Below, piece by piece: positions 52,860 through 63,743 of a stretch of DNA of 64,000 bases. The stretch spans positions 372,001 through 436,000 of the forward strand of contig NZ_CP110496.1 of NCBI RefSeq assembly GCF_028748785.1. Direction: 5' to 3'. The stretch comes from Candidatus Purcelliella pentastirinorum. GTDB taxonomy: Bacteria > Pseudomonadota > Gammaproteobacteria > Enterobacterales > Enterobacteriaceae. Position 1 is the stretch's first letter. The number at the start of each line of letters is the position of its first letter. The notes below the pieces were generated by a model. The model saw only the letters and a program-made list of their open reading frames with translations, was not told where the DNA came from and ran no database searches. The translations under genes and the position numbers were made by a program.

Positions 52860-53336
52860 TTAAAAAAAATAAATATAATGTAAATGACTGGAAAACCACT
52901 TTATAATAAATTTAAAAAAAGGAATAATTTTAGAATTTTTCCATAATGAATACTTAAACAATTCAGTGAAAGTATTAATAAAATATATACCAACAGTAAC
53001 AATTAAAACACCTTTCATTATTCCAAAAACAAGACCTAATTTTTTATCAATTTTAACTAAATGAATTTTTTTTATAATAAAATATACAAAATAATTAAAT
53101 AAAGAACCACAAATAAATACAAAAATTGAAATTAATAAAATTGAAATAATATTTCTAAAAAATTCTTCTTTTATACCAATAAATAAAGAACCAACAAATT
53201 TATAATACATTTTTACAATAAAAAAAGCTAAAATATAAGTAAAAATTGATAATATTTCATTTGTAAATCCCTTCATCAAACTAAAAAAAGCAGATAATAA
53301 AATTATAAAAAATATAAAATAATCAATTAAATTCAT
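52860..53336 (-). CDS. cvpA: CvpA family inner-membrane protein
   Basis: Small membrane protein with about four hydrophobic segments (158 residues against 162 in E. coli). Conserved features are the N-terminal DYFIFFIILLSAFFSLMKGF, with the family's Arg/Lys-Gly-hydrophobic pattern, and KKLGLVFGIMKGVLIV. In E. coli it is named for colicin V production and has been linked to envelope stress. Its position after accD (with folC and dedD deleted) supports the call. Confidence 0.85.
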   Translation of the reverse strand: MNLIDYFIFFIILLSAFFSLMKGFTNEILSIFTYILAFFIVKMYYKFVGSLFIGIKEEFFRNIISILLISIFVFICGSLFNYFVYFIIKKIHLVKIDKKLGLVFGIMKGVLIVTVGIYFINTFTELFKYSLWKNSKIIPFFKFIIKWFSSHLHYIYFF

Positions 53337-53433
53337 AAATAATTATCCTTATCTTAAATAAATAATAAAATTAAATTTATATAATAAATATAAATATAAA
53401 AAATACTTAATTAAAACAAATAAAGAAATTACT

Positions 53434-54300
53434 CTATAAATTTATAGGTTTAGGTAAATGCATAATTTTAGCTAATAAATTAGATAATTTAAATCTCATA
53501 TCTTGACGACGAATAATCATATCTATGGCACCTTTATCTATCAAAAACTCACTACGCTGAAAACCCTTGGGTAATTTACTTCCTAAAGTTTGCTCAATAA
53601 CTCTAGGTCCAGCAAAACCAATCAAAGCCTTAGGTTCAGCAACAATAATATCACCCAACATAGCAAAACTAGCGGATACTCCACCCATAGTAGGATCAGT
53701 AAGGACAGAAATATATGGAAGTTTACTTTTTTTCATCTCCCCCAAAACAGCACTAATCTTTGCCATTTGCATTAAAGAAAATAATGCTTCCTGCATTCTA
53801 GCCCCACCACTAGAAGAAAAAGAAATTAAGGGACAAGACAATTTTATTGCATACTGTACAGCATAAAGAAAACGATTACCAACAACACATCCCATTGAAC
53901 CACCCATAAAAGCAAATTCACCAGCAACAGATATAACAGGGATACCACAAAGCATACCTTTCACAGATACTAACGCATCTTTTTCACCAGTATTTTTCTT
54001 AGCCTCTATTAAACGATCTCTATATCTTTTACTATCACGAAAACATAATATATCCTTAGGAGAAAAATGATCACCAATTTCAATTAGACTATCATTATCT
54101 AAAAAACTTTTTAATCGCTCTCTTGCTTTTATTTTCATATGACAATCACAATATGGACATACTCTTAAATTACTTTGTAATTCAGCAACGTATAAAACAT
54201 GTTCACAACTAATACATTTTGTCCATACACCTTCAGGTATACTAGATTTATTTGATAAAACTAAATTTTTTTTTTTAAGAATATTTCTAATCCAACTCAT
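53434..54300 (-). CDS. accD: Acetyl-CoA carboxylase carboxyltransferase subunit beta
   Basis: With AccA, transfers CO2 from carboxybiotin to acetyl-CoA. The N-terminal zinc ribbon has Cys29, Cys32, Cys48 and Cys51 (CISC, CPYC). The catalytic part shows [40 protein letters not shown] and the [11 protein letters not shown] motif. 288 residues against 304; the C-terminal tail is short. This is the consumer of biotin made by the bio genes here. Confidence 0.96.
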   Translation of the reverse strand: MSWIRNILKKKNLVLSNKSSIPEGVWTKCISCEHVLYVAELQSNLRVCPYCDCHMKIKARERLKSFLDNDSLIEIGDHFSPKDILCFRDSKRYRDRLIEAKKNTGEKDALVSVKGMLCGIPVISVAGEFAFMGGSMGCVVGNRFLYAVQYAIKLSCPLISFSSSGGARMQEALFSLMQMAKISAVLGEMKKSKLPYISVLTDPTMGGVSASFAMLGDIIVAEPKALIGFAGPRVIEQTLGSKLPKGFQRSEFLIDKGAIDMIIRRQDMRFKLSNLLAKIMHLPKPINL

Positions 54301-54566
54301 TAATATGTAATATATTTAATTATAATTTTATACATTAAAATAAACATACATACAAAATAAAAAAAATCAATAAAAAAATAAAAAATAATTAATTTATGAA
54401 ATAACAATTAATAATTAAAACAAAAAAATTATTAAAAAACAAAAAAATCAAATTTTATTTTTATTGAATGTAATACAATATAAAAAATGATAAATCTGTA
54501 AATATTTAATAATAAATAATTCAAAAAAAACATACAATTACACAATACTAACAATATTAAAAAAAA

Positions 54567-55436
54567 ATGAATCACAAATATTTTTATATAAATAATATTA
54601 ATCCAATAATACTACATTTTGGACCAATAAAAATATACTGGTATGGTTTAATGTATTATATAAGTTTTTTATTTATCTATCACATTGCTATAAATAAAAA
54701 TAGTAAAATATTTTACTACAATAAAATAAATAAAAAAAATTTAGAAAATTTATTATATTACGGTTTTGTAAATACAATAATTGGAGGGAGATTAGGGTAT
54801 GAATTCATTTATAATATAAAATTATTTTTTAAAAACCCATTAATTTTATTTGAAATATGGAAAGGTGGAATGTCATTTCATGGAGGAATCATAGGAGCAA
54901 TAATTTATATTTTATATTTTAGCAAAAAAAACAATTACAATTTTTTTCGCATAACAAATTTAATAGTACCTTTAATACCTATAGGATTAGGAGCTGGAAG
55001 AATTGGTAATTTTATTAACGGAGAATTATGGGGTAGAGTAACATACAATGTACCATGGGCAGTTATATTTCCAAACTCTTATAACGAAGATAAATTATTT
55101 ATTTTAAAACATCCAAAATGGAAAATAATATTTAACACTTACGGTGCATTACCTAGACACCCATCACAAATATATGAATTTATATTAGAAGGAATAATAC
55201 TATTTATTATATTAAATAAAATTAAAAAAAATAATAATAATATATCCGCAATATTTTTAATTAATTACAGTATTATTAGAATATTTGTTGAAATATTTAG
55301 ACAACCTGATATACAAATTGGGTTTTTCTATAATATTTTTACTCTGGGACAAATATTATCAATACCTATGTTATTATCTGGTATAATTATATTGTATAAA
55401 TCTAATCAATCAAAAAAAAAATGGAACAATATTTAA
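54567..55436 (+). CDS. lgt: Prolipoprotein diacylglyceryl transferase
   Basis: Inner-membrane enzyme that adds diacylglycerol to the lipobox cysteine of prolipoproteins. The 289-residue product (E. coli 291) has several membrane helices, [25 protein letters not shown], the signature [16 protein letters not shown] and [13 protein letters not shown]. Its retention shows that lipoproteins such as BamB are still made. It overlaps thyA by 16 bases, as in the E. coli lgt-thyA operon. Confidence 0.95.
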   Translation: MNHKYFYINNINPIILHFGPIKIYWYGLMYYISFLFIYHIAINKNSKIFYYNKINKKNLENLLYYGFVNTIIGGRLGYEFIYNIKLFFKNPLILFEIWKGGMSFHGGIIGAIIYILYFSKKNNYNFFRITNLIVPLIPIGLGAGRIGNFINGELWGRVTYNVPWAVIFPNSYNEDKLFILKHPKWKIIFNTYGALPRHPSQIYEFILEGIILFIILNKIKKNNNNISAIFLINYSIIRIFVEIFRQPDIQIGFFYNIFTLGQILSIPMLLSGIIILYKSNQSKKKWNNI

Positions 55437-56215
55437 AATTAATAAAAAAAATACTAAATAAAGGATCACTAAAATACGATCGTACTGGAGTAGGCACAAT
55501 ATCAATTTTTGGGTATAAAATGATATTTAATCTAAAAAAAGGATTTCCTTTAATCACTACTAAAAGATGTAATTTTCGTTCTATAATATACGAATTATTA
55601 TGGTTCATAACCGGAAATACAAATATTAAAAAATTAAATAAAAAAAATATACACATATGGGATCATTGGGCGGATAAAAACGGAAATCTTGGACCAATAT
55701 ACGGTAAACAATGGAGAAAATGGATAAATAAAAATGGAAAACAAATTGATCAAATAAAAAACATAATAAAGGAATTAAAAACAAATAAAAATTCAAGAAG
55801 ACTAATAGTATCAACATGGAATGTAGGTGAACTAAAAAAAATGTCATTACAACCCTGTCATATTTTATTTCAACTATATGTGAACAAAAAAAAATTATCC
55901 TGTCAATTATATCAAAGATCATGTGATGTATTTTTAGGCTTACCATTTAATATTGCAAGCTATGCTTTATTAATACATATGTTTGCACAACAAACCAATT
56001 TGATAGTTGATAAATTAATATGGATAGGAGGTGACACACATATATATCTTAATCACATTAATCAAATAAAATTACAAATACAAAGAAATCCTAAAACATT
56101 ACCAACATTAAAAATAATAAGAAAACCATTTTCAATATTTGAATATAAATACAAAGATTTTAAAATAAAAAATTATAATCCATATCCAGCAATATATGCA
56201 AAAATAGCAATTTAA
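55421..56215 (+). CDS. thyA: Thymidylate synthase
   Basis: Methylates dUMP to dTMP with methylene-tetrahydrofolate. At 264 residues it is exactly E. coli length. It has [12 protein letters not shown] (20-31), catalytic Cys146 in [29 protein letters not shown] and GDTHIYLNH. The upstream pathway enzymes dcd and folD are elsewhere in this window. Confidence 0.97.
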   Translation: MEQYLKLIKKILNKGSLKYDRTGVGTISIFGYKMIFNLKKGFPLITTKRCNFRSIIYELLWFITGNTNIKKLNKKNIHIWDHWADKNGNLGPIYGKQWRKWINKNGKQIDQIKNIIKELKTNKNSRRLIVSTWNVGELKKMSLQPCHILFQLYVNKKKLSCQLYQRSCDVFLGLPFNIASYALLIHMFAQQTNLIVDKLIWIGGDTHIYLNHINQIKLQIQRNPKTLPTLKIIRKPFSIFEYKYKDFKIKNYNPYPAIYAKIAI

Positions 56216-56234
56216 TAAAAAAATAAAAATAAAA

Positions 56235-56957
56235 CTAACTATTGCTTTTATTAATATATTTTTTATATCTTAATATATTTAATATTTCAACAATAATAGA
56301 AAAAAACATAGAAAAATAAATATATTTTTTAGATATATAAAAACAAAAACTCTCTAATATTAAAGAAATACTTATAAATAAAATGAAAACTAAAGATAAC
56401 ATTTTAATAGAAGAATTAGAATTAATAAATCCACTAATAATATCTACAAATACAAAAATAATAAAAACTGAAAAAATAATAGATATTATCATAATAGATA
56501 AATAATTAGAAATACCAATAGCTACAATTACAGAATCTAAACTAAAAACAATATCTAAAAATATAATTTGTAAAACAATACTACCAAAAGAAGGAAAATA
56601 TATCTTATTCTTTAAATTTTTACTATTGATAAATTCATAAATTTCTATTAAAGATTTCCATAATAAAAAAAAACCACCAAAAAACAAAAACAAATCATAA
56701 ACAGAAAAATAATGATTAATTAAAAAAAATAAAGAATTTGTAAAATTAATAATCCATATAATGAAAATTAAAAATAATATACGTAAAAATAATCCACCTA
56801 TCAATCCTAAAAATCTAGCACTACCCTGTTGATTTTTAGGTAATTTAGAAATTAATAAAGATAAAAATATTATATTATCAAAACTAAGAATAATTTCTAA
56901 AATAGTTAATGTTCCAAAAGCTGTTAAAGCATTAGAATCAAAAATCCAATCAACCAT
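56235..56957 (-). CDS. ygdQ: TerC-family membrane protein YgdQ
   Basis: Integral membrane protein of 240 residues with about seven helices. TerC-family marks are EIILSFDNIIFLSLL (21-35, acidic residues inside a helix) and the second repeat LDIVFSLDSVIVAIG. It matches E. coli YgdQ, next to mutH as here. TerC proteins are linked to metal-ion (often Mn) export at the membrane; the exact role of YgdQ is not known to me. Confidence 0.9.
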   Translation of the reverse strand: MVDWIFDSNALTAFGTLTILEIILSFDNIIFLSLLISKLPKNQQGSARFLGLIGGLFLRILFLIFIIWIINFTNSLFFLINHYFSVYDLFLFFGGFFLLWKSLIEIYEFINSKNLKNKIYFPSFGSIVLQIIFLDIVFSLDSVIVAIGISNYLSIMIISIIFSVFIIFVFVDIISGFINSNSSIKMLSLVFILFISISLILESFCFYISKKYIYFSMFFSIIVEILNILRYKKYINKSNS

Positions 56958-56999
56958 CCTATAAATTACCCTTAAATTAATTATTTTATAAATAAATAT

Positions 57000-57659
57000 C
57001 TAAATCTTATAATTAAAATTATGAAATAAAATTTTCTTTGTAAAAAATTTTCTCAAATAAAAACTTTTAGGGTTAACCATAATAATTTCACCATCATTAC
57101 CAATAGCATTTGTTAAATAATTTGAGTTCTTAGCTTTAGATTTTATATATAAAATATCTCCATAAATTGAATCTAGCTTTTCTATTTCACCTAAAATAAT
57201 AAAACTCATAATTTCTTCCCAATCTATTTTAAGTAATTTTTCTTCAGCACAATTAGGACTCCAAATAATCGGCAAACCAATACGTTTATCTAAAATAGAC
57301 ATTCTTCTATAATGTTCTACAGGAATCCACAATACACGAGAAATTTTACTCTTAACATAACTAGATTCCCAAGAATAATCAAAATTACCAATTAACTTAG
57401 CAGAACACACAAAGGTATCTTCAATAGGAAAACCAAAATTATTTACTGGTATAGTTTTTAATTCCAAACCAATATCAAAAAAATCTTGTTTAGCATAATT
57501 ATTATTAATTAATCCTAATAAACATTCTATCAATTTACCAATAGAACCCTTATCAAATTTTGAAGAAGTTAATAAAGATATATTTTTATTAAATAATATT
57601 TCTTTAATCGTAAACCCAGCTAATGATTTTAATTTATCAATTAATTCATCTTCACACAT
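57000..57659 (-). CDS. mutH: DNA mismatch repair endonuclease MutH
   Basis: Nicks the unmethylated strand at hemimethylated GATC during MutS/MutL repair. The 219-residue product (E. coli 229) has the catalytic Asp59, Glu66 and Lys68 in QDFFDIGLELKTIPV, plus VLWIPVEHYR and a C-terminal region rich in basic residues. mutS, mutL and dam are outside the window. MutH is often lost in reduced symbionts, so an intact copy is notable. Confidence 0.93.
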   Translation of the reverse strand: MCEDELIDKLKSLAGFTIKEILFNKNISLLTSSKFDKGSIGKLIECLLGLINNNYAKQDFFDIGLELKTIPVNNFGFPIEDTFVCSAKLIGNFDYSWESSYVKSKISRVLWIPVEHYRRMSILDKRIGLPIIWSPNCAEEKLLKIDWEEIMSFIILGEIEKLDSIYGDILYIKSKAKNSNYLTNAIGNDGEIIMVNPKSFYLRKFFTKKILFHNFNYKI

Positions 57660-57965
57660 ATATAAATTATAACAAAAAACATATTTTTTTATAACATAAA
57701 GAAAAAAAATATATTTGCATAAATAAAATAATATAAAATATATCTATAAATAAATAAAAATCAATAATATATTTTAATATAAAATTAAAACATGATACAA
57801 TTTTAGTTAATTTAAATTTATTAAATCAAACCAAGATATAAAAAGATATATAAATGTCTTCTAAAATAAAAAATTTTAAAATAAATAAATTATAAAAAAA
57901 TATTATTTTATAATAATATAATAAACCATAAAATAATAAAATTAATCAATTATAAAAATTTCATT
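57660..57965. other. 306-base intergenic region, nothing recognised
   Basis: Divergent gap between mutH and rplY, nearly all A/T. It must contain both promoters, but no element stands out from background composition. Confidence 0.4.
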
Positions 57966-58253
57966 ATGTTAATTATAAAAGCTGAAATAAGAAAAAAAAT
58001 AAATAAGAACAAAAATAAACAACTAAGAAAAATAAAAAAAATACCTGCTGTAATTTATGGGAAAAATAAAAAAAATATAAACATTAATATAGAAGAAAAA
58101 ATAATAACAAATATAAAAAATAAATATAATCTATATAAAAAAAAAATAATTATAAAAATAAATAATATTGAAGAAATAGTTCATATACAATCCATACAAC
58201 AACACCCATACAAAGAAAACATTATACATATTGATTTTCTATATACAAAATAA
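57966..58253 (+). CDS. rplY: 50S ribosomal protein L25
   Basis: Binds 5S rRNA in the large subunit. The 95-residue product (E. coli 94) aligns throughout: INAEVRK-like IKAEIRKKINK, KIPAVIYGKN, and the C-terminal QSIQQHPYKENIIHIDFLY. It is the short L25 form without the CTC domain. Its survival implies that a 5S rRNA gene exists elsewhere, although none follows the 23S gene here. Confidence 0.94.
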   Translation: MLIIKAEIRKKINKNKNKQLRKIKKIPAVIYGKNKKNININIEEKIITNIKNKYNLYKKKIIIKINNIEEIVHIQSIQQHPYKENIIHIDFLYTK

Positions 58254-58307
58254 TCTATTTTATAAAAAATCATTAAAAATTTAAAATAAATAAAAATATT
58301 AAGAAAA

Positions 58308-58937
58308 TTATTTTAAATAAGGATTATTTAACTTTTCTTCACCTAATGTCGACGAATTACCATGTCCAGGAATAAAAACTATATCATCTCCCAATAAAAA
58401 TAATTTATTTTTAATTGAAAATATCAAATTACAATAATTACTTCCAGGAAAATCACTACGTCCAATTGAATTCTTAAAAAGAACATCACCAGAAAATAAA
58501 TATTTATTAATTTTATTAAAAAAAACAACATGACCTGGAGTATGTCCTGGACAATGTAATATATTAAAAGAAATATCTCCTAAATTTATAATATCACCAT
58601 CTTTTAACCAATAATTTGGTAAAAACGAAGAACAAAAATTAAAATCAAACATTTTACTTTGTAATGGTAACATATCAAACAAGAATTTATCCCTAATATC
58701 TGGACCAAATATAGGTACATAATAATAAGAAGAAACAAGTTTGGCCGTACCTACATGATCTATATGACCATGAGTTAAAAATATTTTGGTAAGATTAACC
58801 CCATATTTACTAATTAGGTTTTTTATTTTTTCTAAATCGCCACCAGGATCCAATAAAGCAGCTTCCAAAGTACTACTACACCATATTAAAACACAATTTG
58901 TAGAAAAAACAGTCATTGTTAATATTGAATATTTCAT
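58308..58937 (-). CDS. gloC: Hydroxyacylglutathione hydrolase type II (GloC/YcbL)
   Basis: Metallo-beta-lactamase-fold hydrolase, second step of glyoxal/methylglyoxal detoxification. The metal motif THGHIDH (55-61) and later HCPGHTPGHVVFF, SGDVLFKNSIGRSDFPGS and FIPGHGNSSTLGEE match E. coli YcbL (215 residues; here 209) closely, more so than GloB. It is downstream of rpsA on the same strand. Confidence 0.92.
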   Translation of the reverse strand: MKYSILTMTVFSTNCVLIWCSSTLEAALLDPGGDLEKIKNLISKYGVNLTKIFLTHGHIDHVGTAKLVSSYYYVPIFGPDIRDKFLFDMLPLQSKMFDFNFCSSFLPNYWLKDGDIINLGDISFNILHCPGHTPGHVVFFNKINKYLFSGDVLFKNSIGRSDFPGSNYCNLIFSIKNKLFLLGDDIVFIPGHGNSSTLGEEKLNNPYLK

Positions 58938-59044
58938 ATAATTTACATTAAAATAAATGAATCAATATCTTTACAAATTCAATAATTTAATTAATTTTTA
59001 ATTATTAAATAAAAAATAAAAAATTAAATAACATAAAAATATTA

Positions 59045-60712
59045 TTAATCATTCTTTGCAGCTTTAAAAGCTTCAGTCATGATATTAGAAAAATTAGAAG
59101 ACCCATCAGTATGTTTTTTATCATGAACATCATCTACATCTTTATCGTTATCAATACAAATAAATAAATTAATCAAACGATGTGTTTTATCTAAACCAAT
59201 AATTTTTACTTTTACTACATCATTAACCTTCAACATATCAAATAAATTAATATTTACATTTAAAGGATTAACATTATTCAATATACCATTTACACCTTGA
59301 GATAAACTTACTATTACATTATTAACATTTTTAGAAAGAACAACCCCATGTACTACAGAACCTATTTTATTAATAAGTAAATAATTATGTATAGGATTCT
59401 CTTTTAATTGCTTAATACCTAAAGAAATACGTTCACGTTCAATATCTATTTGTAATAAAACTGAAGAGATTTTTTCTCCTTTTTTATATTTTAAAATATC
59501 ATTTTTACCTGATGTATCCCATGATATATCAGATAAATGAATTAAACCATCTATATTATTTTCTAAACCTATAAAAATACCAAAATCAGTAATGGACTTT
59601 ATTTTACCTTTAACTATATCACCTTTTTTATACTTTTTTGCAAAAGCTTCCCATGGATTATTTGTACATTGTTTCAATCCTAATGATATACGTCTTTTTT
59701 TAACATCTATATTTAAAACCATAACTTCTAAAATATCACCAATATTTACAAATTTAGATGGATGAAAATTTCTATTTGTCCAGTCCATTTCAGAAACATG
59801 TACTAAACCTTCAACCCCTTCTCTAATTTCAACAAAACATCCATAATCAGTAATATTAGTAACTTTTCCATGTAATTTAGTTTTCTCGGGGTACAATTCA
59901 GATATAGAAAACCATGGATCTTGACTTAATTGTTTTAATCCTAAAGATACTCTAGAAGTAGTACGATCAAATTTTAATATTTTTACCATAAACTCATCAC
60001 CAATACTAACTATTTCACTGGGATGTTTGACTCTTTTCCAAGACATATCAGTAATATGCAACAAACCATCAACACCTCCTAAATCAATAAAAGCACCATA
60101 ATCAGTTAAATTTTTTACAATACCTTTAACATCCATACCTTCATAAAGACTTTCTAATAAATTATTTCTTTCAATAATATTAAATGATTCAATAACAGCC
60201 TTTCTTGAAACAACCACATTATTACGTTTTTTATCTAATTTAATTACTTTAAATTCTAAGGTTTGACCTTCTAAATAAGTAGTATCCCTTATAGGACGAA
60301 TATCTACTAAAGAACCAGGCAAAAAAGCACGTATATTTTCTAATTCAACAGTAAAACCACCTTTAACTCTGCCACTAATTACACCAGTAACTATTTCAGA
60401 ATCATTATAAATTTTTTCAAGCATTAACCAAATTTCATAACGTTTAGCTTTTTCTCTAGATAATATAGTTTCTCCAAAACCATCTTCTATTGCATCCAAT
60501 ACAACATCAATTTTTTCTCCTACTTCTATTTTAATATCACCAGAAGAATTTTTAAACTGTTCAAGTGGTATAGCAGATTCCGATTTCAAACCAGCATCAA
60601 CTAATACAACATCTTTTTCTATAGAAATAACAATTCCCTGTATAATAGAACCAGGACGAATATTTATTTGCTTAAATGATTTTTCAAAAAGTTCAGAGAA
60701 AGATTTAATCAT
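59045..60712 (-). CDS. rpsA: 30S ribosomal protein S1
   Basis: Large RNA-binding protein that recruits mRNA to the 30S subunit. The 555-residue product (E. coli 557) has six S1 domains. Domains 3 to 5 show typical blocks such as [45 protein letters not shown] and [23 protein letters not shown] with linker RVSLGLKQ repeats. It follows cmk, as in E. coli; ihfB, normally next, is absent. Confidence 0.97.
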   Translation of the reverse strand: MIKSFSELFEKSFKQINIRPGSIIQGIVISIEKDVVLVDAGLKSESAIPLEQFKNSSGDIKIEVGEKIDVVLDAIEDGFGETILSREKAKRYEIWLMLEKIYNDSEIVTGVISGRVKGGFTVELENIRAFLPGSLVDIRPIRDTTYLEGQTLEFKVIKLDKKRNNVVVSRKAVIESFNIIERNNLLESLYEGMDVKGIVKNLTDYGAFIDLGGVDGLLHITDMSWKRVKHPSEIVSIGDEFMVKILKFDRTTSRVSLGLKQLSQDPWFSISELYPEKTKLHGKVTNITDYGCFVEIREGVEGLVHVSEMDWTNRNFHPSKFVNIGDILEVMVLNIDVKKRRISLGLKQCTNNPWEAFAKKYKKGDIVKGKIKSITDFGIFIGLENNIDGLIHLSDISWDTSGKNDILKYKKGEKISSVLLQIDIERERISLGIKQLKENPIHNYLLINKIGSVVHGVVLSKNVNNVIVSLSQGVNGILNNVNPLNVNINLFDMLKVNDVVKVKIIGLDKTHRLINLFICIDNDKDVDDVHDKKHTDGSSNFSNIMTEAFKAAKND

Positions 60713-60853
60713 ACAAATACATCTTATTAATTAATAAATGATAACAATATTTTATATCCTATAAAATAACCATTAATTTTTATACCTTATACTTATCCAT
60801 AAATACAAGAATTAACAAAAAAATCTAAAAAATTAATAAAATCCAAAATTATA

Positions 60854-61528
60854 TTAATATAATTTTTTATACACATATTGCATTACATTGTCAATTACTT
60901 GTTCTACTGATAATAACGTTGAGTCTATTGCAAACATATCATTAGAACAAAACAAAGGAGCATGAAAACGATTACAATCACGATTATCACGATCTTTCAT
61001 TACATACTTTAATCTACTAAAACTAACATAAATATTATTTTTTTGCAATTGTAACATACGACGTTTTACACGAATATTTATATTAGAATCAATAAATATT
61101 TTTATATTAGCATCTGGAAATACCACAGTACCCATATCACGACCATCAGCGACTAAACCTGGAGGTATCTTAAAAAAATAATGATATGGTAACAACAACT
61201 TACGGACTAAATAATGAACAGATAACCTAGAAGCAATATTGCCAATTTCAGATGTATAAATTTGATTAAGTATATTACTATCTTTTAAAAAATAAAAAAA
61301 TAACCCCCTATAAATAAATATATTTAAATATTTTATCAACAAATCGTAATTTTGATAAACACATGTTTCTATTTTATTTTTTTTTAAAAAAAAAGCAAAA
61401 CTCCTATAAATTAATCCTGAACTAAGAATATTCCATCCTAATATTTTTGAAACAATTTTACAAATTGTACCTTTTCCAGATGCAGATGGACCATCAATTG
61501 TTATAACAGGAACATATTTATTAATCAT
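60854..61528 (-). CDS. cmk: Cytidylate kinase
   Basis: Phosphorylates CMP/dCMP. The P-loop GPSASGKGT begins at residue 13. LSSGLIYR, the VADGRDMGTVVFPDANIKIF block and DNRDCNRFHAPL are conserved. 224 residues against 227. It lies between the serC remnant and rpsA. In E. coli aroA sits between serC and cmk but is missing here. Confidence 0.95.
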   Translation of the reverse strand: MINKYVPVITIDGPSASGKGTICKIVSKILGWNILSSGLIYRSFAFFLKKNKIETCVYQNYDLLIKYLNIFIYRGLFFYFLKDSNILNQIYTSEIGNIASRLSVHYLVRKLLLPYHYFFKIPPGLVADGRDMGTVVFPDANIKIFIDSNINIRVKRRMLQLQKNNIYVSFSRLKYVMKDRDNRDCNRFHAPLFCSNDMFAIDSTLLSVEQVIDNVMQYVYKKLY

Positions 61529-61661
61529 TATAAATACTATTAAAAATTATAATTATTAAATAATTATAGAAATAAAATAAAAAATAAAAATATCTTAAAT
61601 ATTTAAAAACAAAATAAATTAAAATAATTTTAAAAATAGAATATTAATTAAATTTAAATAA

Positions 61662-62739
61662 TTATCCATATCTTTTTTCAAATTTATACATAAATTCAAT
61701 TAATTTATTTACACCATTTACAGGCATAGCCTTATATATAGATGCTCTAAAATTACCAACTAATTTATGATCATTTAAAAAATATAAACCAAATAATTTA
61801 GATTATCATGTAAATATATCATTTAATCTTACATCTCTTAATTTAAAAACAACATTCATAAAGGAACGATTATATTTATGAATATTATTTTGACAAAAAT
61901 CACTAGAATCTATAAAATCATAGAGTAAATTAGCTTTAATTTTATTTATCTCAGATATATAGTTTTCCACCTTGATTAATTAACCACTTTAATACTAATA
62001 CAAGTATATACCAAGAAAAAGTAGAAAGTGTATCAAATACAGAATTATTTTTTAATAATAAAGAATAATTAAATATAGAAAGAATAAAATAATTTACATC
62101 TTTGATTAAATCACTACGTATAATAATTAAAGTAATACCTGATATACCTAAATTTTTTTATACACTAGCATAAATTAAACTATAATTTTCAATATTAATT
62201 TTTTTTGAAAGAATATTAGAAGAACAATCAGTTATAACAAATTTATCCGAAAAATTAGGCTCTTCATTAATTGATATACTATCTATTGTCTCATTAGGAC
62301 AATAATGAATAAAATTAGATTTTTTATTTATTTTCCAATCTCGCATTAATATAATAGACTTAATATTATTAAAATTATATTTAACATTAATTAAATTAGC
62401 TAAACAAATTTTTTTACCTTCACAAAAAACATAATATGACCAATAGCCACTATTAATATAATCGATGCATATATTAAAATAAATTCATAGGTATAGCAGC
62501 AAACTGACCTTTTGCACCACCATGACAAAACAATATTTTATAATAATATGATATATTCAATATATATCTTAAATTGAATTAATATTCTTCAACTATATTA
62601 TAAAATTCTTTATTTCTATGTCAAATTTCCATAATAAAATAATCACAATTATTCCAATTATTTAAATTTAATCTTACTTGATCCAATACTCTTCAGGTAA
62701 CATTGAAAGATCAAAACTAAAATTATATATTTTATTCAT
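61662..62739 (-). pseudogene. serC: serC pseudogene (phosphoserine aminotransferase)
   Basis: Recognisable over nearly its full length in the E. coli serC position. It begins MNKIYNFSF (ATG at 62739) and keeps NYKVLFCHGG-like [27 protein letters not shown], the stretch HYCPNETIDSISINE, TFSWYIL and NFRASIYKAMP, ending EKRYG. Lesions: a TAA (62158-62160) replaces the Gln before the PLP lysine (GAQKN is now SV-stop-KN); frameshifts near 62470-62485 and 61945-61960; tandem TGA-TAA at 61803-61808. In E. coli SerC makes phosphoserine and a B6 precursor. Confidence 0.93.
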
Positions 62740-62798
62740 ATTATTTTAAAATAATTTAAAAACTAATAAAATAAAAAAAAATATAGACAACTAATATT

Positions 62799-63743
62799 TT
62801 AAATACTGAGATATTTCTCAGCATCTAATGCTGCCATACAACCAGTTGCAGCTGAAGTTACCGCTTGACGGTACACCCTGTCTATCACATCACCAGCAGC
62901 AAAAATACCACTAATACTAGTTTCTGTATAAAAACCAAATAAACCAGATTTAACCTTAATATAACCATCTTCTAAAACTAATTGTTTTGAAAAAATCTCA
63001 GTATTAGGAATATATCCAATAGCTATAAATACACAAGAAATATCTAATTTTAAATTATTATTATTTTCTTTAGACGAACGAATTAAAATACTATTAACAC
63101 CATTATCATTACCTAATATTTCATATAAAACATGATTAAAATAAACAGTAACCTTACCCTCTTTTATTCTGACATTTAAACGATCTAATAAAATCTTTTC
63201 AGCAGTAAAACAATTCCTACGATGAATTAAATATACATGATTACATATATTTGATAAATATAGAACCTCTTCTATAGCAACATTACCACCACCAACTACA
63301 GCAACTTTTTCTCCTTTATAAAAAAAACCATCACATGTTGCACAACTAGAAACACCTTTGCCTAAAAAGCGTTTTTCAGATGATATACCTATAGAACGAG
63401 GATTAGCCCCGGTAGCTATAATAACAGAATCAGCAATATATGATTGATAATCTCCTTTCAAAAAAAAAGGTTTAGAAGAAAAATCAACTGAATTTATATG
63501 ATCATAAATAATTTCAACATTAAATCTTTTTACATGATTATGCATATTATTCATTAAATCAGTGCCTGATATTGGATTAACTATACCAGGCCAATTTTCA
63601 ATACTATTTGTTGTCGTCAATTGACCACCTTTATTTAAACCAGTAATAATTATAGGATTTAAATTTGCTCTAGATGAATATAAAGCAGCAGTATACCCAG
63701 CTGGACCTGATCCTAAAATTACTAATTTACTATACTTTGACAT
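62799..63743 (-). CDS. trxB: Thioredoxin reductase
   Basis: NADPH-dependent flavoenzyme that keeps thioredoxin reduced. FAD motif LGSGPAGYTAALYSSRA (10-26), redox pair Cys134/Cys137 in CATCDGFF, NADPH motif VVGGGNVAIEEVLYLS and the C-terminal GIFAAGDVIDRVYRQAVTSA. The start MSKYSKLVILGSG is preceded by AGGA and gives 314 residues against 321. An upstream ATG would add 21 very hydrophobic residues and is rejected. The 257 bases up to the window edge hold nothing recognisable. Confidence 0.96.
   Translation of the reverse strand: MSKYSKLVILGSGPAGYTAALYSSRANLNPIIITGLNKGGQLTTTNSIENWPGIVNPISGTDLMNNMHNHVKRFNVEIIYDHINSVDFSSKPFFLKGDYQSYIADSVIIATGANPRSIGISSEKRFLGKGVSSCATCDGFFYKGEKVAVVGGGNVAIEEVLYLSNICNHVYLIHRRNCFTAEKILLDRLNVRIKEGKVTVYFNHVLYEILGNDNGVNSILIRSSKENNNNLKLDISCVFIAIGYIPNTEIFSKQLVLEDGYIKVKSGLFGFYTETSISGIFAAGDVIDRVYRQAVTSAATGCMAALDAEKYLSI

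Noticed and set aside
61803-61808. TGA in serC as possible Trp recoding
   Set aside because: It is followed at once by TAA, Trp is TGG in all intact genes, and those genes end normally at stops.
62158-62346. 62-codon open frame that could be called a small gene
   Set aside because: It is the central fragment of serC (HYCPNETID) bounded by a nonsense codon; homology continues on both sides.
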